Shown here in pieces: positions 1 to 7,351 of a stretch of DNA of 29,571 bases; the first letter of the stretch is position 1, and every line of letters begins with the position of its first letter. Under the pieces are notes generated by a model that was not told the origin of the DNA, searched no databases, and saw only the letters and a program-made list of their open reading frames with translations. The position numbers and the translations under genes were made by a program. Origin of the DNA: a virus; the IMG/VR virus record IMGVR_UViG_3300036945_000379, positions 1 through 29,571 of that record; one strand, written 5' to 3'.

Positions 1-143
1 ACTCTGCCAAAGACAAATATAGTGCTGGTGATACGGGAACTGAAAAGTATTCTAAAGATATCGATCACTTAGACAAAAATCTAACCAGCAAATTAGACAA
101 AAGCATGGGCATCAAACACGATCACGGAAATAAAAAGAAATGA
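1..143 (+). CDS. C-terminal end of an unknown protein (partial)
   Basis: An open frame runs in from the left edge (first full codon at base 3) and ends at TGA 141-143. The visible tail is about 46 residues, very rich in Lys, Asp, Ser and Gly, ending in a His/Lys stretch. It overlaps the next start codon in an ATGA arrangement, which supports it as a real gene end translated in line with its neighbour. No domain is recognisable, so no function is proposed. Confidence 0.6.
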   Translation, partial: SAKDKYSAGDTGTEKYSKDIDHLDKNLTSKLDKSMGIKHDHGNKKK

Positions 144-469
144 AAATTGCTGAAATTCTTAGTGAAATGAAATGTTGGGATGGGTATCGCAAAGCTGGTA
201 CGCAACCTGGCACAGGTAAGAATAAAGGCAAGCGTGTTAACAAATGTGTACCAGAAGGCTTAGACGCTGATCAAAAGCGTGTAGGCCAAGTAGGTGGCGA
301 AGAAAAAGCAAAACCCATTGGACAAGTTCTTGCTAAACCTCCTAAGCAACATCCTTTCAAAGGACGTCTAGTAGGCGAAGAACTAGAAGAAGGCTATGGC
401 AAATACTACTGTAGCACTGACAAGCGTTGGAAAGAACGCAAAGGTCCTAAACAAACCCGAAGCGCATGA
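140..469 (+). CDS. Small basic phage protein with CWDGY...NKCVPE motif
   Basis: A 109-residue, Lys/Gly-rich protein. Near the N-terminus it carries CWDGY (residues 12-16), a Gly/Lys-rich linker and then NKCVPE. This Cys-Trp-x-Gly-Tyr to Asn-x-Cys-Val-Pro pattern recurs, from memory, in small proteins and protein tails of aquatic T4-like phages; its function is not known to me. The C-terminal half has a second cysteine in YYCSTDKRW. The start overlaps the preceding stop (ATGA) and the end overlaps the next start (ATGA), so three genes are translationally chained. The paired Cys residues might bind a metal, which is inference only. Confidence 0.7.
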   Translation: MKIAEILSEMKCWDGYRKAGTQPGTGKNKGKRVNKCVPEGLDADQKRVGQVGGEEKAKPIGQVLAKPPKQHPFKGRLVGEELEEGYGKYYCSTDKRWKERKGPKQTRSA

Positions 470-870
470 CACATTGGCAAGAATACATTCGCAGTAGTTA
501 TGAATTGATTCTTGATGCAGAAGGTAAAACTGCTACTTACTTAAACGAACCCTTAGAATATTACCTAGTTAGCTTAATGGCTAAGTGGTTTGACAAACCT
601 AATATACCTCCCGATACTCCTGTGGCAATAATGATGCTTACTGCTATGCAAAATCCTAGAAAAGAAAACTTAGCGGAAGTAGCAGATATCTGCTTGTTCT
701 ATGATAGTTTTAAAATAAAACAACCTAAATGGCCCACACCTAAATACTACAAAGACATGGGCATTACAGCCTATGGTATGGCCTATGTTGCTAGTAATGA
801 TAATTTATACAGTCAGTTAGAAAATAGCTTTGATATGTGTAGTAGAATTTTATCTAATACTATTAAATAA
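466..870 (+). CDS. Hypothetical protein
   Basis: A 134-residue, probably soluble and mainly helical protein. It starts in an ATGA overlap with the upstream gene. Aromatic-rich patches such as LEYYLVSLMAKWF (about residues 28-40) and YYKDMGITAYGMAYV suggest a packed helical fold. The pattern loosely resembles a family of uncharacterised bacterial proteins of similar length, but I cannot name it. After it, bases 871-964 hold a late promoter-like motif and no gene, so it is the last gene of the upstream group. Confidence 0.65.
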   Translation: MTHWQEYIRSSYELILDAEGKTATYLNEPLEYYLVSLMAKWFDKPNIPPDTPVAIMMLTAMQNPRKENLAEVADICLFYDSFKIKQPKWPTPKYYKDMGITAYGMAYVASNDNLYSQLENSFDMCSRILSNTIK

Positions 871-935
871 CTCTAACTATAGTATGAGAGAATTTTTTGT
901 AAAAGCCTTTAAGTATTTAAGTATTACTCAATAGA

Positions 936-943
936 GATAAATA
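936..943 (+). promoter_or_regulatory. Putative T4-like late promoter (GATAAATA)
   Basis: GATAAATA differs at one position from the T4 late promoter consensus TATAAATA, which is read by a phage late sigma factor (gp55 type) with the sliding clamp. It lies 21 bases before the Dps ATG, leaving a short leader with an AGGA ribosome site. The same sequence with the same geometry occurs at 21477-21484, and the exact consensus at 24945-24952. No -35 element is required by this class. Confidence 0.5.
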
Positions 944-964
944 CACTTAATAGGATAACATATC

Positions 965-1405
965 ATGGATGAATTAGTACAAGCAATGAAAAAGGCACTG
1001 GCAGATACATTTGCCTTTTATTTAAAAGCGCACGGCTTTCACTGGAACGTAGAAGGTCGCACATTCCTGCAAGATCACGAATTGTTCGGCAACATCTACG
1101 AAGAAGTATATGGAAGTTTGGATAAATTTGCCGAAGAAATTCGTGCTATGGATGCGTATGCTCCTGCTAGCTTTGCTCGCTTCAGCGAACTAACTGGTAT
1201 CGAAGATGAAATTAAAATTTTAAATGCTCAAGGCATGTTAGAGAAGTTATTAGCTGACAACTCAGTTGTTCAAGCAAGCGTAGAGCAAGCATATGAACTA
1301 GCCGAAGTCGCACACAATCATGGACTTAGCAACTTTTTAGCAGAACGTCAAGATGCACACGCTAAACATGCTTGGCAATTAAGAGCTACACTTAAACAAA
1401 GATAA
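965..1405 (+). CDS. dps: Dps-family ferritin-like protein
   Basis: A 146-residue Dps (DNA protection during starvation) homologue. Dps proteins form 12-subunit cages that oxidise Fe(II) with peroxide and store iron. All ferroxidase ligands of the family are visible with correct spacing: H26 followed by W27, H38, D53 and E57 (equivalents of E. coli H51, H63, D78, E82). The length fits the shorter Dps group without a long Lys-rich tail, so DNA binding is uncertain. It sits alone behind a late promoter-like motif and may act late in infection, protecting DNA or holding iron for the Fe-S and Fe enzymes encoded nearby. The family assignment is secure; the role in the phage is inference. Confidence 0.92.
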   Translation: MDELVQAMKKALADTFAFYLKAHGFHWNVEGRTFLQDHELFGNIYEEVYGSLDKFAEEIRAMDAYAPASFARFSELTGIEDEIKILNAQGMLEKLLADNSVVQASVEQAYELAEVAHNHGLSNFLAERQDAHAKHAWQLRATLKQR

Positions 1406-1651
1406 ATGAATCCAACCATTAAAGAGTTAGTCCGGAGTGAACTAACTAAAAATCAAATCCTTGCCCTTGAGTCTTTTATCGCAGATCGGGGTGAGGATAT
1501 TTTCAAAAACAGCAATTTACTCAAAGTTATCAATCGAGGCGACTTTGATGCTGTGCCAACTGAACTAGCAAAATGGACAATAGACAGTGGCAGAGTTCGT
1601 CCAGAACTTGCAGAACTTCGACAAAAAGAAATTATTCTATTTACTAAATAA
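1406..1651 (+). CDS. Lysozyme (GH24)-like C-terminal lobe protein
   Basis: An 81-residue protein whose start directly abuts the Dps stop. Residues about 14-81 resemble the C-terminal helical lobe of phage GH24 lysozymes: LTKNQILALESF corresponds to the 'lTq.QfdALvSF' segment, NLLKVINRGDFDAVP to the 'LLkkLN.GdY..a' segment, then a KW and a 'G.V.peL..LR..E..LF' segment. The N-terminal lobe with the catalytic Glu is absent and no upstream frame supplies it. It is therefore unlikely to be an active lysozyme; it may be a remnant or a binding lobe reused in another role. Confidence 0.6.
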   Translation: MNPTIKELVRSELTKNQILALESFIADRGEDIFKNSNLLKVINRGDFDAVPTELAKWTIDSGRVRPELAELRQKEIILFTK

Positions 1652-1655
1652 GTTC

Positions 1656-2825
1656 ATGTCAACTCAACCACTATGTATTGCACCATGGACTAATATTCTC
1701 ATCGATACCAACAAAGGCGTTAAACCCTGTTGTGCGTATATGGATGATCACTTAGGTAACATTAAAGAAACTAACATCTCCGATATTGTATCAGGAGAAA
1801 AATGGGCAGATCTTAAAAACAAATTACTTAATCAAGAATGGACTAAAGGTTGTTATAAGGGATGCAAGAGTCAAGAAGACAAACACGGATGGAGTCCACG
1901 TTTAGGTTTCCAACCTGTGCATTTTCAAAATGAAGCTAGTACTGATCCTATTCAGTACGAAGATGGCGCTATTGTTTATTTAGAATTTAATGGTAGTAAT
2001 ATCTGTAACTTAGCCTGTTTGCATTGTGGTCCAGCATTTAGTTCTAAATGGATTCCTGAATGGGAAAGATTATTTCCTGACTCTAAAGGCACATTTAAAA
2101 ATAATTTGCCAGATACAGATCTTATAACATCTAACTTAAAACAACTGGATTTATCTAGATTGAAGTACGTTCACTTCAAAGGCGGCGATCCTATGTATAA
2201 TGATGAAACACTAACAGTATTAGAACATTTGGATCAACTCGGTATTATTGCTAACATAGAATTTACTATGTTCTCGAACGGTAGTATTGTTAATGAAAAA
2301 GTTGTTGAATTATTATCAAAAGCAAAGATGTTTACATACTGCGTATCAGTCGACGGCATGGGTAAACTCAATGAATATATTCGCTATAAAGATAGTAGCA
2401 TTGAAACGATTACAAGATCTATTGAAAAAATAGACATGATGCCAAATGTACAGTTAACGTTAAGTGTATCAACTATGGTCTATAATATTTTTAACTTAGT
2501 TGAGATAAGAGATTTTTGGTTAGAAATGGCAACCAAACATAAGTTCGTTAAAGATGTATTTTTTAACATTGTAGTCACTAATCCAATTTACTTAAATCCT
2601 GCGGTGTTGTCTGATCCTGTTAGACAACACCTAGTTGACTACTACACAAAAAATCAAATCAAAAACGAATTCGGTTCTATTATAAAATCATTGTCCAATC
2701 CATACTTAGGCGATGAGATTCATAACGAATGGGTTACTTATACTAGAAAAATGGAAGCGATGCGAGGAAATTGTATTGAAGATATTGTACCCGAACTAGC
2801 CAACGAGCTAGTAATACGCCAATAA
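1656..2825 (+). CDS. Radical SAM protein with N-terminal twitch/SPASM-like region
   Basis: A 389-residue enzyme. The frame is open upstream to 1587, but ATG 1656 is chosen because it follows the preceding stop by four bases and begins with the conserved region. Residues 1-75 look like a SPASM/twitch segment: C7, an 'I.iDt..GvkPCC' strand (C25, C26), and C66/C70 before an Arg-containing end. The radical SAM core follows, with the cluster motif CNLACLHC (C117, C121, C124) and KGGDP in place of the usual GGEP. The order, accessory cluster before core, is reversed from most SPASM enzymes. Substrate unknown. A second member is on the minus strand at 23369-24613. Confidence 0.85.
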   Translation: MSTQPLCIAPWTNILIDTNKGVKPCCAYMDDHLGNIKETNISDIVSGEKWADLKNKLLNQEWTKGCYKGCKSQEDKHGWSPRLGFQPVHFQNEASTDPIQYEDGAIVYLEFNGSNICNLACLHCGPAFSSKWIPEWERLFPDSKGTFKNNLPDTDLITSNLKQLDLSRLKYVHFKGGDPMYNDETLTVLEHLDQLGIIANIEFTMFSNGSIVNEKVVELLSKAKMFTYCVSVDGMGKLNEYIRYKDSSIETITRSIEKIDMMPNVQLTLSVSTMVYNIFNLVEIRDFWLEMATKHKFVKDVFFNIVVTNPIYLNPAVLSDPVRQHLVDYYTKNQIKNEFGSIIKSLSNPYLGDEIHNEWVTYTRKMEAMRGNCIEDIVPELANELVIRQ

Positions 2826-2828
2826 CAC

Positions 2829-2857
2829 TTGACCTTTGTTGTTTATTATTATATAAT
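2829..2857 (+). promoter_or_regulatory. Sigma70-type promoter for the replication block
   Basis: TTGACC (2829-2834), a 17-base spacer, and a perfect TATAAT (2852-2857). It begins three bases after the stop of the radical SAM gene and lies upstream of AAGGAG (2875-2880). It should drive the DsbA-like gene and, by read-through, the membrane protein and DNA polymerase. Confidence 0.8.
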
Positions 2858-2885
2858 AGTGAACACATTTTATTAAGGAGTGTTT

Positions 2886-3143
2886 ATGGAACCGCGTATG
2901 TTCAGTGGCGATGAAAAAGCCAAAATTAAAAAACTATTTGCCGAAGGCATCCAAGTCATGGGTGAAGTTAATGCACTTAACGAAGGCTTGAATGAAACCA
3001 TTAAAGCTATTGCTGAAGAACTTGATATGAAACCCGGCGTACTAAAGAAAGCTCTGCGTATTGCTTATAAGAACGAGTTTGCCAAAGAACAAGATGCTTT
3101 TACTGAAGTAGAAGAAGTTCTAGAAGTTGCAGGCCATCGTTGA
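2886..3143 (+). CDS. dsbA: DsbA-like double-stranded DNA-binding protein
   Basis: An 85-residue, charged, helical protein. A GTG at 2880 also opens the frame, but ATG 2886 is preferred because AAGGAG (2875-2880) sits five bases before it. The C-terminal half (about residues 45-80: 'LDMKPGVLKKALRIAYK', then an acidic stretch with Glu-Val-Glu-Glu-Val) resembles T4 DsbA, which binds double-stranded DNA near late promoters. Its place immediately before DNA polymerase, behind a strong sigma70 promoter, fits early or middle expression. The similarity is short and read by eye, so the assignment is tentative. Confidence 0.6.
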   Translation: MEPRMFSGDEKAKIKKLFAEGIQVMGEVNALNEGLNETIKAIAEELDMKPGVLKKALRIAYKNEFAKEQDAFTEVEEVLEVAGHR

Positions 3144-3379
3144 TTAAATTCTTAAAAGAACAAACTTGGCAATTCTGGTTTGAATGGCTATGTACCGCTA
3201 TTTTAATCTGGGGAGTTGCCTTGACCAGTTATAATGTTTATCCTCTAAACATTTGGATCAGTGGCCTAGGCAATCTAGGCTGGTTTGTTCTTGGTATACT
3301 ATGGCGCAAGTGGAGTTTGATTATTGTTCAACTTATAGTTACATTAATCTATGTTGCAGGAATATATAATATACTATGA
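3140..3379 (+). CDS. Small integral membrane protein
   Basis: A 79-residue hydrophobic protein with probably three membrane segments (roughly residues 16-30, 37-54 and 58-77) and a WRKWS loop between the last two. The only in-frame start near the upstream stop is TTG 3140, overlapping that stop as TTGA. Its last codon overlaps the DNA polymerase ATG (ATGA). A similar small membrane protein, with a conserved 'YPLNIW...LGNLGWF' stretch, occurs from memory in other aquatic T4-like phages. The fold recalls a fragment of PnuC-type transporters, but nothing shows transport; function unknown. Confidence 0.7.
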   Translation: MIKFLKEQTWQFWFEWLCTAILIWGVALTSYNVYPLNIWISGLGNLGWFVLGILWRKWSLIIVQLIVTLIYVAGIYNIL

Positions 3380-6021
3380 GTTATGTTGACGCAGTTTATG
3401 TAAAAGAAAAAGACCTTATCAATGTTGTAGAACGAGTTGATGGAGTTAGGAAGTTTAAAAGTTTCCCAGCACATTACTTGTTTTATTATCAAGATAATAA
3501 AGGTCAATACACAGGCATTGATGGTCGGAGATTGACTAAAGTTGCTGTGGCTAGTAACAAGGCTTTTGATAAAGAAAAGCGTATCTATGGACACAAACAA
3601 CTTTATGAAAGTGATATTAAGCCTCTTAATCGTTGTTTAGAAACAAACTATCTAAACGCAGATGCTCCAAAAGTTAATAAGGCGTTCTTCGACATTGAAG
3701 TTGCTTACAATAAGATTAAAGGCTTTGCTGATCCCAGCGATCCATTTAATCCTATTACTGCTATCTCTATACATTGCGGCTGGCTAGACAAACTAATCAC
3801 TTTAGTTATTAAACCAGATAAGATGGAACAGGATCAAGCAGAAGCTATTGTTGCTAGATTTGATGACACTATTCTTTGTAGTACAGAAGAAGAGATGTTG
3901 GATATGTTCCTAAGTCTTATTGACGATGCTGACATTATCAGTGGCTGGAACAGTGAAGGCTATGACGTACCATATACAGTTAATAGAATTATTAAGTTGA
4001 TGGGTTCAGATCACAGTCGTAGATTCTGCTTGTGGAACGCTAAACCTAAAAAGCGTGAATACGAAAAGTATGGAAAGCTCAGTGAGACATATGACTTTGT
4101 TGGTCGTGTTCACTTAGACTATCTTGACTTGTATCGTAAGTATACCTATCATGAACTTCACACATATCGTTTAGATTATGTAGGTGAGATTGAGATTGGT
4201 GAAACAAAAGTTCATTATGAAGGCACATTAGATCAACTGTATAACAATGACTTTGAAAAGTTTATTGCTTATAACAGACAAGATACTATGTTGCTATACA
4301 AGATGGATGCCAAGCTACAATACATTGACTTAGTTAACGTCTTGGCACATGCAAACACAGTTACTCTACGTACAACAATGGGCGCGGTGGCTATGACTGA
4401 CCAAGCGATTATTAACGAAGCTCATGGCAGAGGCGTAATGGTCATGGATCGTAAGCGTGGCGATGGAATTGAAACACAGGCAGCGGGTGCTTATGTTGCT
4501 TATCCAGAAAAAGGCGTTCACGACTGGATCGGAAGTATGGACTTGAACAGCTTGTATCCTTCTCTAATCCGTGCTCTTAATATGAGTCCGGAAACAATTA
4601 TCGGACAAGTGCGTCAACAACAAACTAAGCCAGAAATTAAAGATTGGCTGGACAGTGGCAAAGGCTTTGCTGACTATTGGGACGGTAAGTTTTCGGTTCA
4701 CGAGTACAATGAAATCTCTGCTAAAAACAAAGGTTACAATATTATCATTGACTGGGAGAATGGCACTAGCACAGAACTAAGTGCGGCAGAAGCATATGAC
4801 TTGATTTACTTACAAGGTAATCCCTGGATGCTAACTGCTAATGGTACAATCTTTACCTATGAGAAACAGGGTGTTATTCCAGGCCTGTTAACTCGTTGGT
4901 ATGCCGAACGTAAAGAACTACAAAAGAAAGCCAAAGAAGCATATGGCACTGATATGTTTGAATATTGGGACAAACGACAACTAGTTAAGAAGATTAATTT
5001 GAACAGTTTGTATGGCGCTTTGCTTAACGCAGGTTCCAGGTTCTTTGATATCCGTCTTGGACAAAGCACTACATTGTTAGGTCGTTGCGTTGCTAGACAT
5101 ATGGCTAGTCAAGTTAATAATGTATTTACTGGTGAATATGATCACAAAGGTCGAACTATTATCTATGGTGATACCGATTCGTGTTACTTTAGTGCTTATC
5201 CAGTTTACAAAGGTCAGATTGACCGAGGCGAAATTGATTGGACACGTGATAAAATTATCGAGCTCTATGACATGGTTGCCGATGAAGTTAATGCTACCTT
5301 TCCGTTGTTTATGAATACTGCTTTTAATTGTCCAACCAACCTGGGCGAGATTATTAAAGCTGGTCGTGAAGTTGTTGCCAGTAAAGGTTTGTTTATTACT
5401 AAAAAGCGTTATGCTGTTCTTATCTATGATAAGGAAGGTAAACGCAAAGACAAGGATGGAGAGCTGGGAGAGATTAAAGCTATGGGTCTTGACTTGAAGC
5501 GAGCAGATACTCCAGAGTTCATGCAACGGTTCTTGGAAGAAATTCTACTAATGGTTCTCAATGGACAGGACAAGCAAGACGTTATTGATGCTATCAATGT
5601 GTTTAGAACAAAGTTCAAAGAGAGACCAGGTTGGGAGAAAGGTACTCCAAAGCGTGTTAACAACTTAACCAAACATACCGAGACTTTTGAAAAGACGGGT
5701 AAGTGCGGAGTTGGACATGCTATGGCGGCTATCAATTGGAATAGGTTTAAGAAAGCACACGGTGACCAAGCAAGTTTGGATATTACAGATGGTATGAAAG
5801 TTATCGTTTGTAAGTTAAAATCCAATCCAATGGGCATCACAAGTATTGCTTATCCAATTGACGAAATGAGATTGCCAGATTGGTTTAAGGATATGCCCTT
5901 TGACCATGGCGCAATGGAAGAAACAATCATCAACAATAAAGTGGAAAACTTAATTGGTGTTCTTGATTGGGATATTCGAGCAAGTGACCAAACAAATACC
6001 TTCGAAAGTTTGTTTGCGTAA
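3376..6021 (+). CDS. 43: DNA polymerase, family B (T4 gp43 type)
   Basis: An 881-residue replicative polymerase, close to the length of T4 gp43. The 3'-5' exonuclease domain shows Exo I FFDIEVAYN (D106, E108), Exo II ISGWNSEGYDVPY (about 188-200) and Exo III YNRQDT (about 299-304). The polymerase domain shows motif A SMDLNSLYPS (about 387-396), motif B KKINLNSLYGALLNAG (about 537-552) and motif C IYGDTDS (about 595-601), so both active sites look intact. It probably works with the sliding clamp encoded just downstream. It starts in an ATGA overlap with the membrane protein and is followed by a hairpin at 6035-6057. Confidence 0.97.
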   Translation: MSYVDAVYVKEKDLINVVERVDGVRKFKSFPAHYLFYYQDNKGQYTGIDGRRLTKVAVASNKAFDKEKRIYGHKQLYESDIKPLNRCLETNYLNADAPKVNKAFFDIEVAYNKIKGFADPSDPFNPITAISIHCGWLDKLITLVIKPDKMEQDQAEAIVARFDDTILCSTEEEMLDMFLSLIDDADIISGWNSEGYDVPYTVNRIIKLMGSDHSRRFCLWNAKPKKREYEKYGKLSETYDFVGRVHLDYLDLYRKYTYHELHTYRLDYVGEIEIGETKVHYEGTLDQLYNNDFEKFIAYNRQDTMLLYKMDAKLQYIDLVNVLAHANTVTLRTTMGAVAMTDQAIINEAHGRGVMVMDRKRGDGIETQAAGAYVAYPEKGVHDWIGSMDLNSLYPSLIRALNMSPETIIGQVRQQQTKPEIKDWLDSGKGFADYWDGKFSVHEYNEISAKNKGYNIIIDWENGTSTELSAAEAYDLIYLQGNPWMLTANGTIFTYEKQGVIPGLLTRWYAERKELQKKAKEAYGTDMFEYWDKRQLVKKINLNSLYGALLNAGSRFFDIRLGQSTTLLGRCVARHMASQVNNVFTGEYDHKGRTIIYGDTDSCYFSAYPVYKGQIDRGEIDWTRDKIIELYDMVADEVNATFPLFMNTAFNCPTNLGEIIKAGREVVASKGLFITKKRYAVLIYDKEGKRKDKDGELGEIKAMGLDLKRADTPEFMQRFLEEILLMVLNGQDKQDVIDAINVFRTKFKERPGWEKGTPKRVNNLTKHTETFEKTGKCGVGHAMAAINWNRFKKAHGDQASLDITDGMKVIVCKLKSNPMGITSIAYPIDEMRLPDWFKDMPFDHGAMEETIINNKVENLIGVLDWDIRASDQTNTFESLFA

Positions 6022-6034
6022 CTAAATAGAATAC

Positions 6035-6057
6035 ACGACGTGCTTGGCGCACGTCGT
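6035..6057 (+). terminator. Hairpin after DNA polymerase, possible terminator
   Basis: A perfect 9-bp stem (ACGACGTGC / GCACGTCGT) with a 5-base loop TTGGC, starting 13 bases after the polymerase stop. It is not followed by a T run, so it may be a weak or factor-dependent terminator or an mRNA 3'-end stabiliser. A second, imperfect hairpin (6072-6100, CTATGTT / AACATAG core) follows before the clamp promoter. Confidence 0.55.
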
Positions 6058-6106
6058 ATCAATAGTCAGCTTAACTATGTTTTGGTAACATAGGTAGTTA
6101 TAACAG

Positions 6107-6135
6107 TTGACACTACAACCTAAATACGCTATACT
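6107..6135 (+). promoter_or_regulatory. Sigma70-type promoter of the sliding clamp
   Basis: TTGACA (6107-6112), a 17-base spacer and TATACT (6130-6135). The predicted transcript starts near 6142, just before the AGGAGA ribosome site (6143-6148) and ATG 6154. The -10 element lies inside a perfect inverted repeat (separate entry). Confidence 0.8.
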
Positions 6136-6142
6136 AGCGTAT
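6124..6142. promoter_or_regulatory. Operator-like inverted repeat over the -10 element
   Basis: ATACGCTA (6124-6131), TAC, TAGCGTAT (6135-6142): perfect 8-bp arms with a 3-base centre. It spans the -10 element to the predicted start site, the classic place for a repressor site. Most of it would not be transcribed, so DNA binding is more likely than an RNA hairpin. Confidence 0.5.
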
Positions 6143-6153
6143 AGGAGAAAATA

Positions 6154-6891
6154 ATGAAAGACGCAATTTTTGATATCGTGCGACACACAGCCAGCCTCGG
6201 CTTCTTTGACTTAGCAAAGATTACAGGCACTGATACTAGCACAGAAATATGGACCTGTGACGAAAAACGTAACGTGGTCCTTGAAGCTGAATTAAAGAAT
6301 CCAGTAGCACCGTTAATTGGTGAAGTTGGCCTAGGTAATTTGAGTTTCTTAAACGGTCTTACTGGTCTTTATAATAAAGACGGAGTTGAAGTAGAAGTAT
6401 CTACAGTTGAAAAGAATGGAGAAACAATTCCAGAATATTTCATCTTTAAAGATGCAGACGGCAACAACGACAAGTATCGTTTGATGAGTAAAGAGATTAT
6501 TGACACACAACTGCAACAAAGCAAGTTTAAAGGTGTCAAGTGGGATATTAGCTTTGAACCCAAGAAAAGCAAAGTCAGTGAAATGTCACAGAAGGCAGGT
6601 ATCTACTCTGCACTAGAGCCTACATTTACTGTTAAGACAGAAAACAACGAACTTGTTTTTATCTTTGGCAGCGACACAGGCGGCAGCCACTTTGGACGTA
6701 TGACCTTTGCACAGAATGTAACAGGTAATATGAAAGAAGGCTATTCTTGGCCTATTGACAAATTTTTAAGTATTCTTAAGCTCGGAATGAGCGGAGAATG
6801 TACAGTACAGTTCTGCCAGGTAGCTTGTATGATTACTATTGACAGCGGTACTGGTGTTTATAACTATATCCTGCCAGGACATACACGATAA
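6154..6891 (+). CDS. 45: Sliding clamp (T4 gp45 type)
   Basis: A 245-residue DNA polymerase processivity clamp, near the 228 residues of T4 gp45. It shows the expected alternating beta-strand/short helix pattern of two clamp domains: an N-terminal 'LGFFDLAKITG...VLEAEL' part, 'LGNLSFLNGLTGLY' (about residues 57-70), and a C-terminal half with 'EPTFTVKTENNELVFIFGSD' and a final 'YNYILPG' strand. In T4 the clamp also activates late transcription with gp33/gp55; late promoter motifs in this window fit that. It has its own promoter and a good ribosome site (AGGAGA). The call rests on the pattern and on the neighbouring polymerase. Confidence 0.8.
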   Translation: MKDAIFDIVRHTASLGFFDLAKITGTDTSTEIWTCDEKRNVVLEAELKNPVAPLIGEVGLGNLSFLNGLTGLYNKDGVEVEVSTVEKNGETIPEYFIFKDADGNNDKYRLMSKEIIDTQLQQSKFKGVKWDISFEPKKSKVSEMSQKAGIYSALEPTFTVKTENNELVFIFGSDTGGSHFGRMTFAQNVTGNMKEGYSWPIDKFLSILKLGMSGECTVQFCQVACMITIDSGTGVYNYILPGHTR

Positions 6892-6901
6892 GGAGAACGA
6901 C

Positions 6902-7135
6902 ATGGCAACTAAACTAACCCCACTTAAAACGCCTAAGGCACCCAAAGCTAAAGCAACTGAAGAAGTCGATACACAGAAACTTATTCTAGAAGAGCTACAA
7001 AAGCAAACAGAATACTTCCATCGTATGGATTGGAAACTGTGGATGATTATGAACATGGTTCGTCTTATCGGTGAAGAAAATGGATATCATTATGAAATTA
7101 ATGAACAAAATCCAGATGATCCTACTAATGAATAA
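6902..7135 (+). CDS. Small WKLW-motif protein, copy 1
   Basis: A 77-residue protein. The frame is open upstream to 6839, but ATG 6902 follows AAGGAG (6891-6896) and avoids overlap with the clamp gene. It has a Lys/Pro-rich N-terminus (residues 1-25), an amphipathic helix LILEELQKQTEYFHRMDWKLW (about 29-49), and an acidic tail. The helix with the (M/I)DWKLW ending recurs in the next gene, so the two are tandem paralogues. The position right after the clamp suggests a replication or transcription accessory, which is inference; no known family is recognised. Confidence 0.75.
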   Translation: MATKLTPLKTPKAPKAKATEEVDTQKLILEELQKQTEYFHRMDWKLWMIMNMVRLIGEENGYHYEINEQNPDDPTNE

Positions 7136-7146
7136 GGAGATTTAAA

Positions 7147-7350
7147 ATGGTTGATAACAAAGATGTTTTAGTAGAACTTAAAAAAATGAATGAGTTCTTA
7201 GAAAAGATTGATTGGAAACTTTGGACGCTACACGAAAAAGTTTTTGGTGCAAATGCCTCTGAAAAAGGCAGTTCGAAAGAAACTGGCACTAAGGATGTAG
7301 AACCAGTTGTTCCAACAGCAAAATATCCAACAATTGAAACTTGGGAATAA
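7147..7350 (+). CDS. Small WKLW-motif protein, copy 2
   Basis: A 67-residue protein preceded by AAGGAG (7135-7140, overlapping the upstream stop region). Residues 7-28, with VELKKMNEFLEKIDWKLW and a following short helix, match the helix of the preceding gene; the C-terminal half is Ser/Thr/Gly-rich and probably disordered, ending in a short YPTIETWE tail. Duplication and divergence of a short helical binding module is the simplest reading. Partner unknown. Confidence 0.72.
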   Translation: MVDNKDVLVELKKMNEFLEKIDWKLWTLHEKVFGANASEKGSSKETGTKDVEPVVPTAKYPTIETWE

Positions 7351-7351
7351 A

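Noticed and set aside
3365-3370. TATAAT before the DNA polymerase start
   Set aside because: No -35 lies at 16-18 bases; the nearest TTACAT would need a 20-base spacer. It lies inside the upstream coding end.
5077-5840. Long minus-strand open frames inside the DNA polymerase gene
   Set aside because: They are antisense to conserved polymerase motifs, have no ribosome sites, and read as low-complexity shadows.
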